Assembly (NCBI GenBank): GCA_965644315.1
Contig: CBFFRQ010000065.1
Coordinates: 124,001 to 188,000, forward strand
Length of the DNA: 64,000 bases
Direction of reading: 5' to 3'
Source of the DNA: Caecitellus pseudoparvulus
Lineage: Eukaryota > Bigyra: Bicosoecida
Of this stretch, positions 30,232-42,000 are shown in pieces (the first letter of the stretch is position 1; the number at the start of each line of letters is the position of its first letter). The notes under the pieces are model-generated. The model saw only the letters and a program-made list of their open reading frames with translations, did not search any database and had not been told where the DNA came from. Made by a program: the position numbers and the translations under genes.

Positions 30232-31757
30232 ATGGCAGCGCAGTGTGCTGTTATTGACAGCAGCGCTGGCGGCGCCAGCGACAAGGCAACTCAGTATTGC
30301 TCTCTTTTCGACGAGTTGTCGAGTGCCCATCTCAGCGGTGCATCCAGCGACTCTCTCAGTGCCATTGGCGAAGTGACGAAGCACGGTACGTTTGGCGTGG
30401 TGGTGCGGATTTCCACACCTCCATCGTTTTCTCAGAGCTCTGCCTGTTTGTGGTCCTCACCCCCTCAACCCACCCTCTTCACACAGTTGTGGATGCTAGC
30501 TTTCAAGTGTCCCGGCCGGTTCGTTAAGCGAGGCTTGTCTTCGCGCAGCACCGTGCCACCACCCCCGGATCCTCCGCAGGTGCTGGAGCACGTTTCGTCT
30601 TGGGTGAAGACTTCCATGGAGAAAGCTTCCAGTGAGGGGCAGGGGGACAGGGTTGAAGCACTGATCAAACTCGCGGAGGTGGTCGTTCGTGAGCTGGGGT
30701 CCCGGCAGTCCTCGTTCTTGGCGGCAGACTACTCCTTGCGAGAAGCTCTGTACGCTGGCTACGTTCATGTGGACAGCTCAGTGCAGGCTGCCTCGACTCT
30801 TGCGTGCGTGGGAAAGGGCCCTAGCGTGGGCAGCATTGCGGGTATATGTCATCACGCTTGCCATGGCGCTCCCTTCGCAGTGGCATGGACATCGAGGCTG
30901 TGGCGACTGCTGTGGGCATGGCAGATACAACCAAGGCCCTGGTGTACGTGCGCATTGCGCAGAATTACTTGCGAGCAGGGGATGACTACCACGCTGACGA
31001 GTTCATCCGGAAAGCCAACAGTGCGGGTGTGATGGAGTGCGGTGACCCCATGGTGGAGGTGCAGTTTCAAGTCTGCATGGGCTTTGTCCAGGATGCCCGG
31101 CGCAACTATGCGCAGGCTGCGGTCTGGTTCCACCGTGTGTCTACGGTGCAGCACGAAGGCGTGGATGCCTCTGAGTTAGAGACTCTTCTGCAACAAGCCA
31201 CAGTCAGTGCAGTGCTGTCCCCCCCCGGGCCAAGCCGGACCCGCATCCTCGACGTGGTCATGCGCGATGCCCGCACTGCGAGCCTGCCCACAGCCAGCAT
31301 GGTGGCAAAGATGCACAAGGGGCACTTTATCACAGCTGCGGACATCTCCAGCTTCAGTGAATTGCTCAAGTCTGAGCCAGCTAAGCTGGCGCCGGATGCA
31401 GATGGACTCAACGACGTGCAGAAAGCGGCGCGGCTTCACAACTTGGCAGCCGTGGCACGGGTGTACCGCAACATTTCCTTTGAGTCCCTCGGGCGGCTCC
31501 TTGGCGTGAGCGCCGAGGACGCGGAGGACCTGGCAGCACGCATGATCATGGAGGACCGCCTTGCCGGCACTATCGACCAAGAGTCAGGCACGCTGGAGTT
31601 TGCAAAGAGCGCCGATCCACTGCACACTTGGGATGCTCGTCTCACGGCTGCGACTGGTCACCTCAGCAGCGTCTCCGAGCGAATTGCAAGCAAGCATCCG
31701 TCTCTGGCTGAAGAGGCAGTGCACCGGGCAGCTTCGACAGACCCCACTCTTGAGTGA
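30232..31757 (+). CDS. CSN4: COP9 signalosome subunit 4 (4 exons)
   Basis: CSN4 is a PCI-domain subunit of the COP9 signalosome, which removes NEDD8 from cullin-RING ligases. Exons 30232-30385, 30487-30518, 30580-30803 and 30881-31757 (donors gtacgt, gttcgt, gtgcgt) give 1287 nt, or 428 residues (human about 406). The helical-repeat part has ALVYVRIAQNYLRAGDDYHA and EVQFQVCMGFVQDARRNYAQA. The PCI part has LHNLAAVARVYRNISFESLG, LLGVSAEDAEDLAARMI and LAGTIDQESGTLEF. These match CSN4 rather than the paralogous proteasome lid subunit Rpn5. The 32-nt second exon restores the segment VVDASFQVSRPVLEHV. The stop lies 41 bp from the convergent V-ATPase F stop. Confidence 0.94.
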
Positions 31758-31798
31758 AGCCTGTTGGTACGGCGAAGCAATGTACCCCGTGTCCTCGC

Positions 31799-32436
31799 TC
31801 ACTCTTGCGCTGTGGGAGAGGCGGCGTCCAGCGACTCCCCGAGCAGCTGAGCAACTCGCGCCATGATCGGGTCTTTGGCGGGGTCATAGGGACTCTCCTT
31901 GCTCGGTATCTCCAACACCGTCACATGGGTCTTCGGACCCTCACTTGAAGTGCTCAGTTCAGCTCCTGTGCCAACTGAGGAAAGAGCAAGGACACCGATG
32001 ATGCGGCGCTGCATGCGCGCCAAATGGAAGCCACTTACTCGCTCCTGAGGCCAGCATGACATGACGAATGTCATCTGCAATAGACTGGTTGATGAGGAGC
32101 AGTCCAATGTCATGCCGGTTGACGAAATTCGTGAACGTCTCCTCAATGTCCGTGCGCTTGGTCTCTGCACCAGGCAACGCAAGCGTAGCTGTGCGGCGGG
32201 TGCAGCCAGGGCTGGGGCGCTTTAGAGACGCACTAGCATCGACAACCATGAAATTCTTCTGATCATCCAGCGTGCAACCAATGCCTGCCAGCAAGAGCCC
32301 TGTCACAGTGTCCTGCACGTGCGGCGCATCAGTGTGGCGGGCGCGTGCGGAATTCGAGGGTGAAGCCGGTCCTCACTTCATCGCCAATCACGGCGATCAG
32401 CTTGTGCTCATCACCGAATGACCCATCAAATGCCAT
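31799..32436 (-). CDS. ATP6V1F: V-type ATPase subunit F (4 exons)
   Basis: Subunit F sits in the central stalk of the V1 sector of the vacuolar proton pump. Exons 32377-32436, 32234-32312, 32039-32164 and 31799-31974 (donors gtgagg, gtgcgt, gtaagt) give 441 nt, or 146 residues; the animal protein has 119. Family marks: [20 protein letters not shown] (across the first junction), [43 protein letters not shown] and [19 protein letters not shown]. The extra length is a short insert before VLEIPSK and a longer C-terminal tail. Each intron is 64-69 bp. Confidence 0.96.
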
Positions 32437-33018
32437 GACACGGTGGATCTACTGTAACTTGGTTCGGAATCTCAGGCCAATTTGCCTCTTGCTGACTGCC
32501 TTGTGTCGTAGCAGCGTCGGCTCGAAGCGGTGCAGGTCGAGCGAACCATGCCACACAATGCTCGAGGGACTCTCTGCGAAACTGGCGCGATGCTACGTGC
32601 TGATGGATTATGCACTTTGAGGTGTGTGGGAGTGGCGATGTATGGCGCTCGGCCCTGACATGAATGGGGGGAAGAAGTGGCACCTTGCCAAGCCGGCGCA
32701 CCAGGCCACAGTGTCTGCTCATGCTCAAATCTGCACAACGCGTCAGGCTGGCACTGAAATGACCACTTTCACGCATGTCCAGTGGCCCGCTCCGGCTTGT
32801 GTTGCTTCTGCCTGCTTGGGGGGCAGTTCACCAAGCGCACACTTTGCCAAGTCGCTGTGCGACGGCTGACTTGTGCTAGCCGCCGCGTGTCGCGAGAGCA
32901 GCTGCTGCCGCTGGGGTTGCCCTTCCCCCTCGACACAATATTGGCCGTGCCTCGCTCTGCAAAGTGGCAGGCTTGGGCTTCATCCGCTCGCTGTCTCTAG
33001 GCTGCCGCATCCGTCACC
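32437..33018. other. Divergent intergenic region
   Basis: 582 bp lie between the V-ATPase F start (-) and the flippase-cyclase start (+). Short ORFs are present but none resembles a known protein. Promoters of both genes are expected here; I identify no motif. Confidence 0.5.
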
Positions 33019-36000
33019 ATGGCAACCAACGTATGTGGCACGCCATGCTGAGCTGCATTGCGACGTTGCCACCGACTGGCGCAGCCTCAAGGTGCCGGTT
33101 TACCCGGGTAGCTGCCTTGGGGGAGGCTGCCTGTAGCACGAGCTGCTGTGCGCTGCACGTCAGAGGCCGCTTCGTGCATCGTGTTGAGCAGCAACCGCCA
33201 CGCCACCTCCCCGCCTTCGGTCCTCTGTGCAGCATCGAGAAGTGGGTGTCGGGCTGGATGCCTCAGTCAACAAAGAGAAACGGTGCGTCCAGGGCTGCCG
33301 TGTGGGGCGTCCCAGCTGGTAGCCCCGGCGTCGGCATCGACCCGACAGCCGGAAACGCCGCCGCCTGCCTCCCTCGCACAGGTTCCCGCTGAACCATGTG
33401 ACTACCTCGCGCTACACGGCCATCTCATTTGTCCCCAAGAACTTATTCGAGCAGTTTCAGCGGGCGGCGAACGTGTATTTCCTCCTCATCTCGGTGCTGC
33501 AGGTGTGTGCTGCGCCATGGTCCACGGTCCGCCTGGCCTGGCACTGGCTCCCCCTCCTTCTCGGCGCAGGTTTCCACTGACCTCTCGCCCACGAACCGCT
33601 TCTCGACCATCCTCCCACTGATGGGAGTTATGTTGGTGTCCATGATCAAGTCGGCGATCGAGGACTGGCGTCGACACTCAGCTGATGCGCTGACAAACAA
33701 CGCCAAGGCAAAAGTGCTTCGTTCTGATGGCTCTGTAGACACAGTCCGGTGGCAAGACATTGCCGTCGGAGACGTCATTATCCTGCACGACCGAGAGTCT
33801 TGCCCTGCTGACTTGATCTTGCTTGCGTCATCAGACCCACGCGGGTCCTGCTTCATTCAAACACGCTCCATCGACGGCGAGACTAATCTGAAGCAGCGCA
33901 CCGCAGTCAGCTCAACGCAAGGCATCGCAGGGCCCACCATGCACCAGTACACCACTGTCGTGGGGCTCTCACTCTCCAGCACTCACATCCGCAGCCGTGC
34001 GACGACAGTTCCTGCACCCCGGCCCGAGATGCACGCAGAGACCGAGGCGGGCGATGGCGCTGTGGATACAGGGCCCGGGGGGGTCGTCCTGGACGACGCC
34101 CACTCCAACGTTGACGTGCCCAAGTACAACGCGCTGCTTTCTAAGCTAGGGCCAGCCTTGCCTGTGTTTAGCGGTGTGCTCAAGGTTGACATGCCGAACA
34201 ACGTACTGTATCAGCTGAATGGGCAGGCCAGCGTGCTTGCTCAGCCACGCACGGAGTACAACGAAGGCGTCCTCTCAGCCATTGCCCAGCCAACTGCGCA
34301 TCACGAAGATGACAGCGAGGGTGACACCCTGGACCAGCTCCAGCCGTCTCCCCTGGTTGCCGCCGCCACTCCCTCCAGGAGCCTCCCGCTTCCGCCTGCT
34401 GCAGGCTCAGCCTCGCGTCGCCGCGCAGGTGACCGCCCTGCCAAGAAAGACACCCTTAGCAGCTCTGCTACAGTTGGCAGCCGCACACCAGGGGAGCCGC
34501 TCGTCCAGGATGCGGGGCAGGGTGGTGGCGGGTTGGGCATCGTGCGCACCCGAGAGGCGGAGGGCGGCGTCGAGTTCGAGTACGATTCTGGCCTGCAGAG
34601 CATTGACAAAGACAACATGGTGCTACGTGGGACCATCATCCGCAACACGAAGCTGGTGCTTGGCGTAGCCGTGTACACTGGCCCCGAGACAAAGATTGTG
34701 ATGAACTCCAACGAGTCTCCCAGCAAGACCTCCCGCATTGACTCAATCGTGAATGGCAGCATGGTGGCCATTCTCTTCGCCTTGGTCGTCATTTGCACCC
34801 TTGCCACCCTCCTGGCGTCGGTCTTTGAGCAGCGCTCCGGCGCCGACCACGCGCCGTACTTGACGTTCTTGAGCGAGGAAGTGCACAGTGGGCGCAGCTT
34901 GCTTGGCATGGTGCGTCAGTGGGTCACCGCGCTCATTCTCTTCAACAACCTGGTCCCCATTTCTCTTTACGTTACTCTAGAGCTGGTGAGGTGGTTCCAA
35001 GCCCGGGGAATGGAGGCTGACACGGCTATGTGCGACGCCGATCGGAACCTACCCATGGTCAGTCGGACGTCAGACATCAACGAAGATCTCGGGCAGGTGG
35101 AGTATGTTTTCACAGATAAAACCGGGACGCTGACTCAGAACTCCATGATGTTCAAGATGTGTTCGGTGGGCGGGTTCGTCTACGGAGCGACACGCATGAA
35201 CGTCACCGTGTCCCGCAGAGCAGTAGTTCGAGGAACTGGGCGAACTTTGAGTGTCGGCTCAAAGGGCAGCGCACTGGGCGACAGCGCCGCCTTGACTTCA
35301 CCCTCCGGCGCTGGCGCCTCATCAGAGAGGTCAGTCGGCAGTGGAGGCTGGGTGGCAGGGGACGACTCTGGAAAGCGGGTGCACACACGCCTCCGTATTT
35401 CTGGACCGCAGCTGTCTAAATCTGCTCACTTGGCCTCATCTGCCAGCACGCCAGCAAAGCGAAGCACAACAGCGGGGGTGCTTCAGCTGCCGCAGGGCTC
35501 TACGAGCGTGACACAGTTGCAGTCGAGGACTTCCACAGACCGCCGGGCCCGGGGCCCAGCTCCCATTTTTGCCGTGCCAGAATCCGACAGCGATGCCAAA
35601 GCCCTCCCGGACGCGCTTCCTCCAAGGCCACGTCGATACGGCTCGACGGGGCGTGTGCCAGCCACGCTGTCGCCCACTTTCAGCGCGGATGCCCCTGCAT
35701 CTGAGCTCCCCGCCTCAGCCCCACACGCCGTTGATGCATCAAGTGGTGGCAGCGCTGGGAGGCAGTCAGGCCATGAATCGGATGGCTACCGTGTCACAGA
35801 TGAAGCTTTTGTCCTCGGCGAAGACGATCTTGATGGCTCAGATGACGACAGGGACCAGCACGGCTCCAGCTTTCGCAGGGGCAACGTGCCTGTGTTCGAC
35901 GTGGAAGTCACTCAAGATGTTGAAGTGATATCTGGGGATGACACACGCAGTGCCACCTCTCAGGGCAGGTCAGACCAGCCGCAGGGACCCCCGGTGCGTG

Positions 36001-39000
36001 GCAGCGATGAGGAGAGTGAGCGCTCCAGTCAGAGCCTTCCCGAGCCAGGTGATGGTGAGACTTCTTCTGTTTCGTCGGCTGTGCTCTCGGGGTCCTCTCG
36101 GTCAGGGCGCCACACTTCCATTCCCTTCACAAGGCAAGCTTCGCATGAGGCAGCTGGGGCAGACTCGCTTCCAGCAGCGTCAAACGTAGCGGCTGCAGGG
36201 AGGAGCTTGTCGGGCGTGCAGCACGCACAGTCGCTCCCTCATGCCCAGCAGGCCATTTTGAATTACTGCATGGCCAAGTATATCCCTGGTGGGTTCAAGT
36301 TTTTTGATCCCCGCTTGATGCTTCACTTGACGGCGGGAGATGTGCAAGCAGAAATTTTGGCGGAGTACCTGCTTTGCTGTGCTGTGTGCCACACGGTGGT
36401 CGCGGAGCGCCCAAATTCCGTGCAGCTAGGTGGCAGCGAAGGTGGAGAGCTTGAGTATCAGGCGGCCTCGCCGGATGAAGCGGCCCTGGTTGCAGCCGCT
36501 CGCGGGTTTGGGTTCGAGTACGTGGACAAGCGAGGTGATACCATCACGGTCAATGTGTTGGGAATCAGCCGCACGTTCACCGTGCTGGCGGTGAATCAGT
36601 TCACTTCTGCGAGGCGAATGATGTCTGTGCTTCTCCGCACACCGGAAGGTCGCACGGTGCTGTACTGCAAGGGGGCTGATCAGGCTATCCTGGACAGGCT
36701 GTGGATCAACAACCCTCACACGGTTCATGCCTACCAGCAACAAATGGAGGCACAGGCCATGGATGCCCAAGCCGCAGCAGCTGCAGCATTTGCTGCCGAG
36801 GAGGGCACAGAGGATGCAGCTCACCACTTTCGCCAGCCGAGCGTGGAAGCAGGCAGCGTGGGTGGCACCCCTCTTGACGCGGCTGATAAAGCTCGCCAGC
36901 ACAGCAGTGTAGTGCAGAGTATGCGCAACTTGCTGTCGACGGAAGGATTGCCATCTGCTGGAACCAGCGTGCAGGGGCCTGCCAGGACCAGCACGCTTGA
37001 GCGCAGTTTTTCTGCTGCCGGTGGCCTGACCCCCACAGCCGGTGCTGGGAAGGTCCACGGTTTCTTGACAACAAGCTTGGCAGGGCAGGCAGCAAGCGGC
37101 AGTGTTCCAAGTGGCGGGGATCAAGTCGCTTTGGCTGCGTCAATGACCCTGGCAGGTCAGAGCGAAGATGAAGGCAAAGCGCCGCAGCCCGTTCGGCCAA
37201 GCGCTGTGCAGCTTCAGAAGGGGATTGGCATCGCCAACCGGCCTCGGCGTGGCAGTCTTGATGCCGAGCAGTCCGCGGCCTCGGTTGGTGCGACATCTGG
37301 TGAGGCCACTGATGGCCCGCCGAGCACCTTCCAAGGCAAGGCCCCTGTCATGGCCATGCCACCCAGGACCACGTCAGAGCTTGACGTCTCTCGGTCAATT
37401 GCGAGCCCGTCCACTATTTCCACACCTGGCGGAGAGAGCTTGCCGGGGAGAGCCGCCATCGGCTCGTCCGCTGTGGGCATTGCAGCCACTCGCTTGCGAG
37501 TCGACACGCGAGCTGGCTTGTTTCCTGACACGTACTCCGATGGTGATGATGTGTCCACACCCGTGCACACTTCATCGCCCACTCGGGGAAAGGCTCCTGC
37601 TACGGCTGCATCAGCTGCACAACAGGTGGTGGACTCCTTGGAGGATCCGTTCTCCTATGATGGGGTGTTGGACTGGGAGCTGCAGCACGTTGCCCTCGTG
37701 GAGCGCCACTTGCGCGAGTTTGGCTTGGATGGCTTCCGCGTCATGGTTATGGCTAAGCGCGAAATTTCCCCAGAGACTGCTGAAGCTTGGCTCAGCATTC
37801 ACAAAGATGCCAGCGAGGCATTGGTGGACAGGGAAGCCAAGCTACTCAATGCCGCAGATAGCATCGAAAGCAACCTGACCATGCTTGGGGCGTCTGCAAT
37901 CGAAGACAAGTTGCAGAAGGGTGTCCCACGTACCATCGCGAACTTGGCTCGCGGTGGCATCCGCATGTGGATGCTGACTGGGGACAAAGAGGAGACCGCT
38001 GTGAATATCGGTGTTTCGTGCCGTTTGCTTCGTGATGACATGTCTGTGCTGATGATCAACGGCCAAACCAAGGAGGAGTGCATCTCTCAACTGGCGGCTG
38101 CGCGGGCTGAGCTGCGCTTCAAGAATCTGTGGGATCCGTCCAATGTGAATGAGAACTTGGCCCTTGTGCTGGAAGGAAGAGCCCTTCAGCATCTCCTCCC
38201 CCCCGACCAAGGTTTCTCTGGGTTCAAGAGTCAGCACTCTGGAAGCGGAGGCTCTTTGATTGCTTCAATTATCGGAGGCGTTGCTTCTTCCATGTGTTGC
38301 TGCGTGGGAAAAGGAAGTTCTGACGGAGACGCAGGTGCCGCGTATGTGGCGCACGACTTCATTTCCCCCCGGCAGTCTGCCTCACCCTCGCAGCCCAGCT
38401 CACGAAGCAGGCGACCAAGTCGTCGTAGCTTGATGGGTGACAGTGTACGGTCGCTGCAGAGTACAGCCCTCAGGTCTCGAAACAGTAGGCGCATTGTCGC
38501 GCAGGCACTGGCTCGCTCTTCGCACAACTTGCTGGGCATGCAGTACGACGAAGAAACTGAGGATGCCGCTGGGGCTGAGTCTGAGCTTTCCCAGTTTGGA
38601 ACTTGCGAGCTCATGGTGGCGTGGGTTCTGCTGTTCTTCATTGACCTGTGCTCCTCTTGCTGCTGCTGCTGCACGTGCTTCAACAGCGTTCTGGGGGAGA
38701 CCCCAGCCCCAGGCGGAGCGGCCCCAGGCTCTGTGTCATCTCGCAGCGTCATGGACGAAATGATTGGCGGCAGCATTGCCTTCTTTGCCGGGCGCAAGAG
38801 CTTTGAAGACGGAGAGACAGGGAGTGAAGTATCTGATGATACTTGGGGACACCAGTACGGCGACTCGGCATCCCAGGCCAGCCGTTCACAGCGCATGGGC
38901 TCTGCACTGTATGGCCAGGCTTCATGGCGGTCCAAGCCAGGGGCAGGCAGCACCTTCATTTCGTCTCGGTCCCTGGTGGACGTTCGCAGCGGCAGCACAG

Positions 39001-42000
39001 GCCGTGGGTACTCTGGTTCGGGGATGACAGGTCCCGCCCTTCGAACCTACGAGCGGGAGCTCCTTGAAATCGCCAGGCAGTGCAAGGCAGTTGTGGCATG
39101 CAGGTTGAGTCCCTTGCAAAAGGCTCAGGTGGTGCGGCTTGTGAAGCACGGCGTGTCACCTTCCCCGCTTACTCTTGCTATCGGCGACGGAGGCAATGAT
39201 GTCAGCATGATTCAGGAAGCTCATGTGGGCGTTGGCATTTCGGGCGTGGAAGGCATGCAAGCTGTCAGGGCATCTGACTTTGCCATTGGGCAGTTCCGCT
39301 TTCTGGAGCGCCTGCTTCTGGTGCACGGCCGGTACAACTACCAGCGCGTGGCGTTCACGATTTCGTACTCGTTCTACAAGAATGTTGCCCTGGTGTTGAC
39401 TCTTTTCTGCTTCACCTTTTTCAACGCTTTCTCTGGCGCGACTCTGTACGAGAGTTTTGTGGGCAGCATGTGGAACGTGCTCTTCACGGTGCTGCCAGTG
39501 ATCGTCGTGGGCATCTTCGATGAAGATGTGAACCCAGCCTCAGCCCTCGCTTACCCCGGCCTGTACCTACATGGTCAGCAGAACCGCAAGTTCAATGCTG
39601 GGCTCCTTGGCAACTGGATGGCGACAGCTGCTTGGCATGCTTTCCTTGTGTTCTTTGGCATGTACTTTGTGTGGCTGGTCCCAACCATTGCCACACAGGA
39701 CGGCCAAGTGTCCTCTCTGTGGTTCTCTGGTGCTGGGGTGAATCTTGCCTTGGTGCTGGTGGTGAACTTGAAACTCATGGTGGAAAGCCAGGTGTGGTCC
39801 AAGGTGGTGCTTGGTGCAGTTGCGTTCTCGTTGCTGGCCTGGGTGGGGTTCGTCGCGCTGTATGCAAGTTTGTACGCTCTCGGCCTCAACCTCATTGACA
39901 TCGTTCCCTTCCTCGGTGTCGGCACCCGCCTCTTGCAGACGCCCACGCTTTGGCTTTCAGCCATCCCTGTCGCGACTCTGGCAGTGTCCCTCGATGCCGC
40001 AAACGCATACTACAAGCGCTACTCCCGCCCGCAGCTTCACCACATTGTGCAGGAGTGGGCAGCAGGCTTCCCGGGCCGTCTGAGCCCCGATAGAGTTGCG
40101 AAGATTATCCGACGCATGCTGCTGTGGTACACGAACCCAGCGGCAGTGACACAGGAGCTGCGGCAGTCTGCGAAGCGAAAGCGGAAGGCTCTGGGCTTGG
40201 AGGAGTCGTCTGATGAGGAAGGTGAAAGTGGGCCTGGAGACGCGTACGCTCATGAAGCCTCCCGCTTGACAACTGCTGCGCCAGTGAAAGTGAACCCAGA
40301 CATCCAACTTCCATTCTCATCCTCCAGGCGTAGCTCATCTGATTTCCCGACAGTGACCTCGGCCTCCGATCGCACCACGACTTCAGACATGGCTGGTGAA
40401 GCCAGCCTGGTGGCTGGCAGCTTAGACTTCCGGGTGGCAAGTCATGTTTCTGGGACAGGCGCGAGCTTGCCGGCGGGAGCCCTCGCTCCCGGGCCGTTTC
40501 GAAGCGCAGGCCCAACTGGCTTGCCCCGAGTTCCAAGTGCAGTGGTCAGCAAGGCTGGGCCGCTGTCAGTCAGCAGGGTCCAGATTGGCAACCACATGGC
40601 CTTGTCTCGTATGCGGTCCATGGGGTCTCGCATGGCCCCGGGGCTCGGCCTGACGACCAGCCTAATGGACCACCAGCTGCCCGTTCGGGAGAGCTCTGTA
40701 GGGAGTCCTGCGTTTATGGGCATTATTCAAAGCAGCCAACCGGTACCCTGGTCGGAAGAGGAAGGCACGACTGCCAACCAGCCTTCTGGCGGGGATGGCC
40801 CAGTCATGCTGTCCACTCAACCCCATTTGCCACATGCCCACGATGGGGAAGGCGCGACGGCAGCATCTTCCGTTGGGACGAGGGAACAAACAGCAGACGA
40901 CCTACTGCCAGCACGCAGCATCCCAGGCACAAGTCGAACCACAGGCACGACGGGGACCACCCTGCAGGGCGGCCTGTCAGTGCGTTCCCCTGTCCTCCCT
41001 GCACATGATGAATTAGACGGTGCGCTATCTCCCCAGCCGCAACCTCAGTCTTCTATGACGTCAGCACAGCCTCAGGCTGCGCCGGTTATTCTTGAACCGG
41101 TTCCAGAGGCCGAACACGAAGGCCACGTGCGTCTGCTATCATCCTTGCGAGGGTCTGTGCTGCGGAACATGGAGCAGCAGTGGGTGGACGAGTATGCCAA
41201 CAAGTTGCGCCTCGAAAAGATTCGGGAACTACGAGCAGCCGAGAGCAAGAACAAGCGACGACGCTCGTCGGTGGCCCAGCTTGGCAAGTCCATTCGCCGC
41301 CTCTTCACTCGGCGCAATGTTTACGAGGACGAGGATGCATCCCCGCGGCGCTCCGGAGGCCTCGGGGGCAGCTCTGAGTTCACACACAGTAAGCGAACAG
41401 GGACGTTGCTGCTGAGCCCAGTAGGCGCGCCGACTGCATCCAAGCGCAGCTCAACTGGCGGCAAGGCCGGAGTATCAAGCCCAGCGGCTGGGCATGTGGC
41501 TTCCCCAGCTGGGGATGCAGCGGGCATGTTCGGCTCTGCGACAGGCTTCGACGTTTCAGACGACTCTGGTCGTGGCCGCGCGCAGTCCTCCCCATTCAGA
41601 TCAGCCTCAGGAGGGCTGCAATCAGATGCGTCCCGTCCTCGAGCTGTGACAGAAGCTGCAGGATTGTCTCAACCTGCGGGTGCCATGCCATCCACGCGGC
41701 GGGCGTCCGATGGCACTTCAACGTCGCACGCTCTGGACAAGTTGGTGGATGCGACGGTGGATGATGCAAGTGTCACGACACTGGGAACTTCGGCTGTCTC
41801 AGAGCACACACCGTCACATGCTGCCCCTCGCTCTGCGAAGTCTGGGGGCACTGCTCATGGCACCTCTGAGAGCGGAGGCAGCAGCGAGGGGCCAGCTGCT
41901 TCGGAAGAACGGAGTGAGCTGGCGTCTTCTGGCGCAGAGCAAAGGCGCAAGCGCCCAGGAGTGTCCCCCCTTGTGCTGCGCACGCACTCAGGAGACTCTG

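Noticed and set aside
32624-33392. Small plus-strand ORFs upstream of the flippase-cyclase
   Set aside because: They overlap the promoter region, introns and out-of-frame exon sequence and resemble no protein.
33429-33569. Start of the flippase-cyclase at 33429
   Set aside because: The frame there is out of register with the conserved P4-ATPase text VPKNLFEQF; it reads through an intron ending at 33569. The spliced start at 33019 restores the family sequence.
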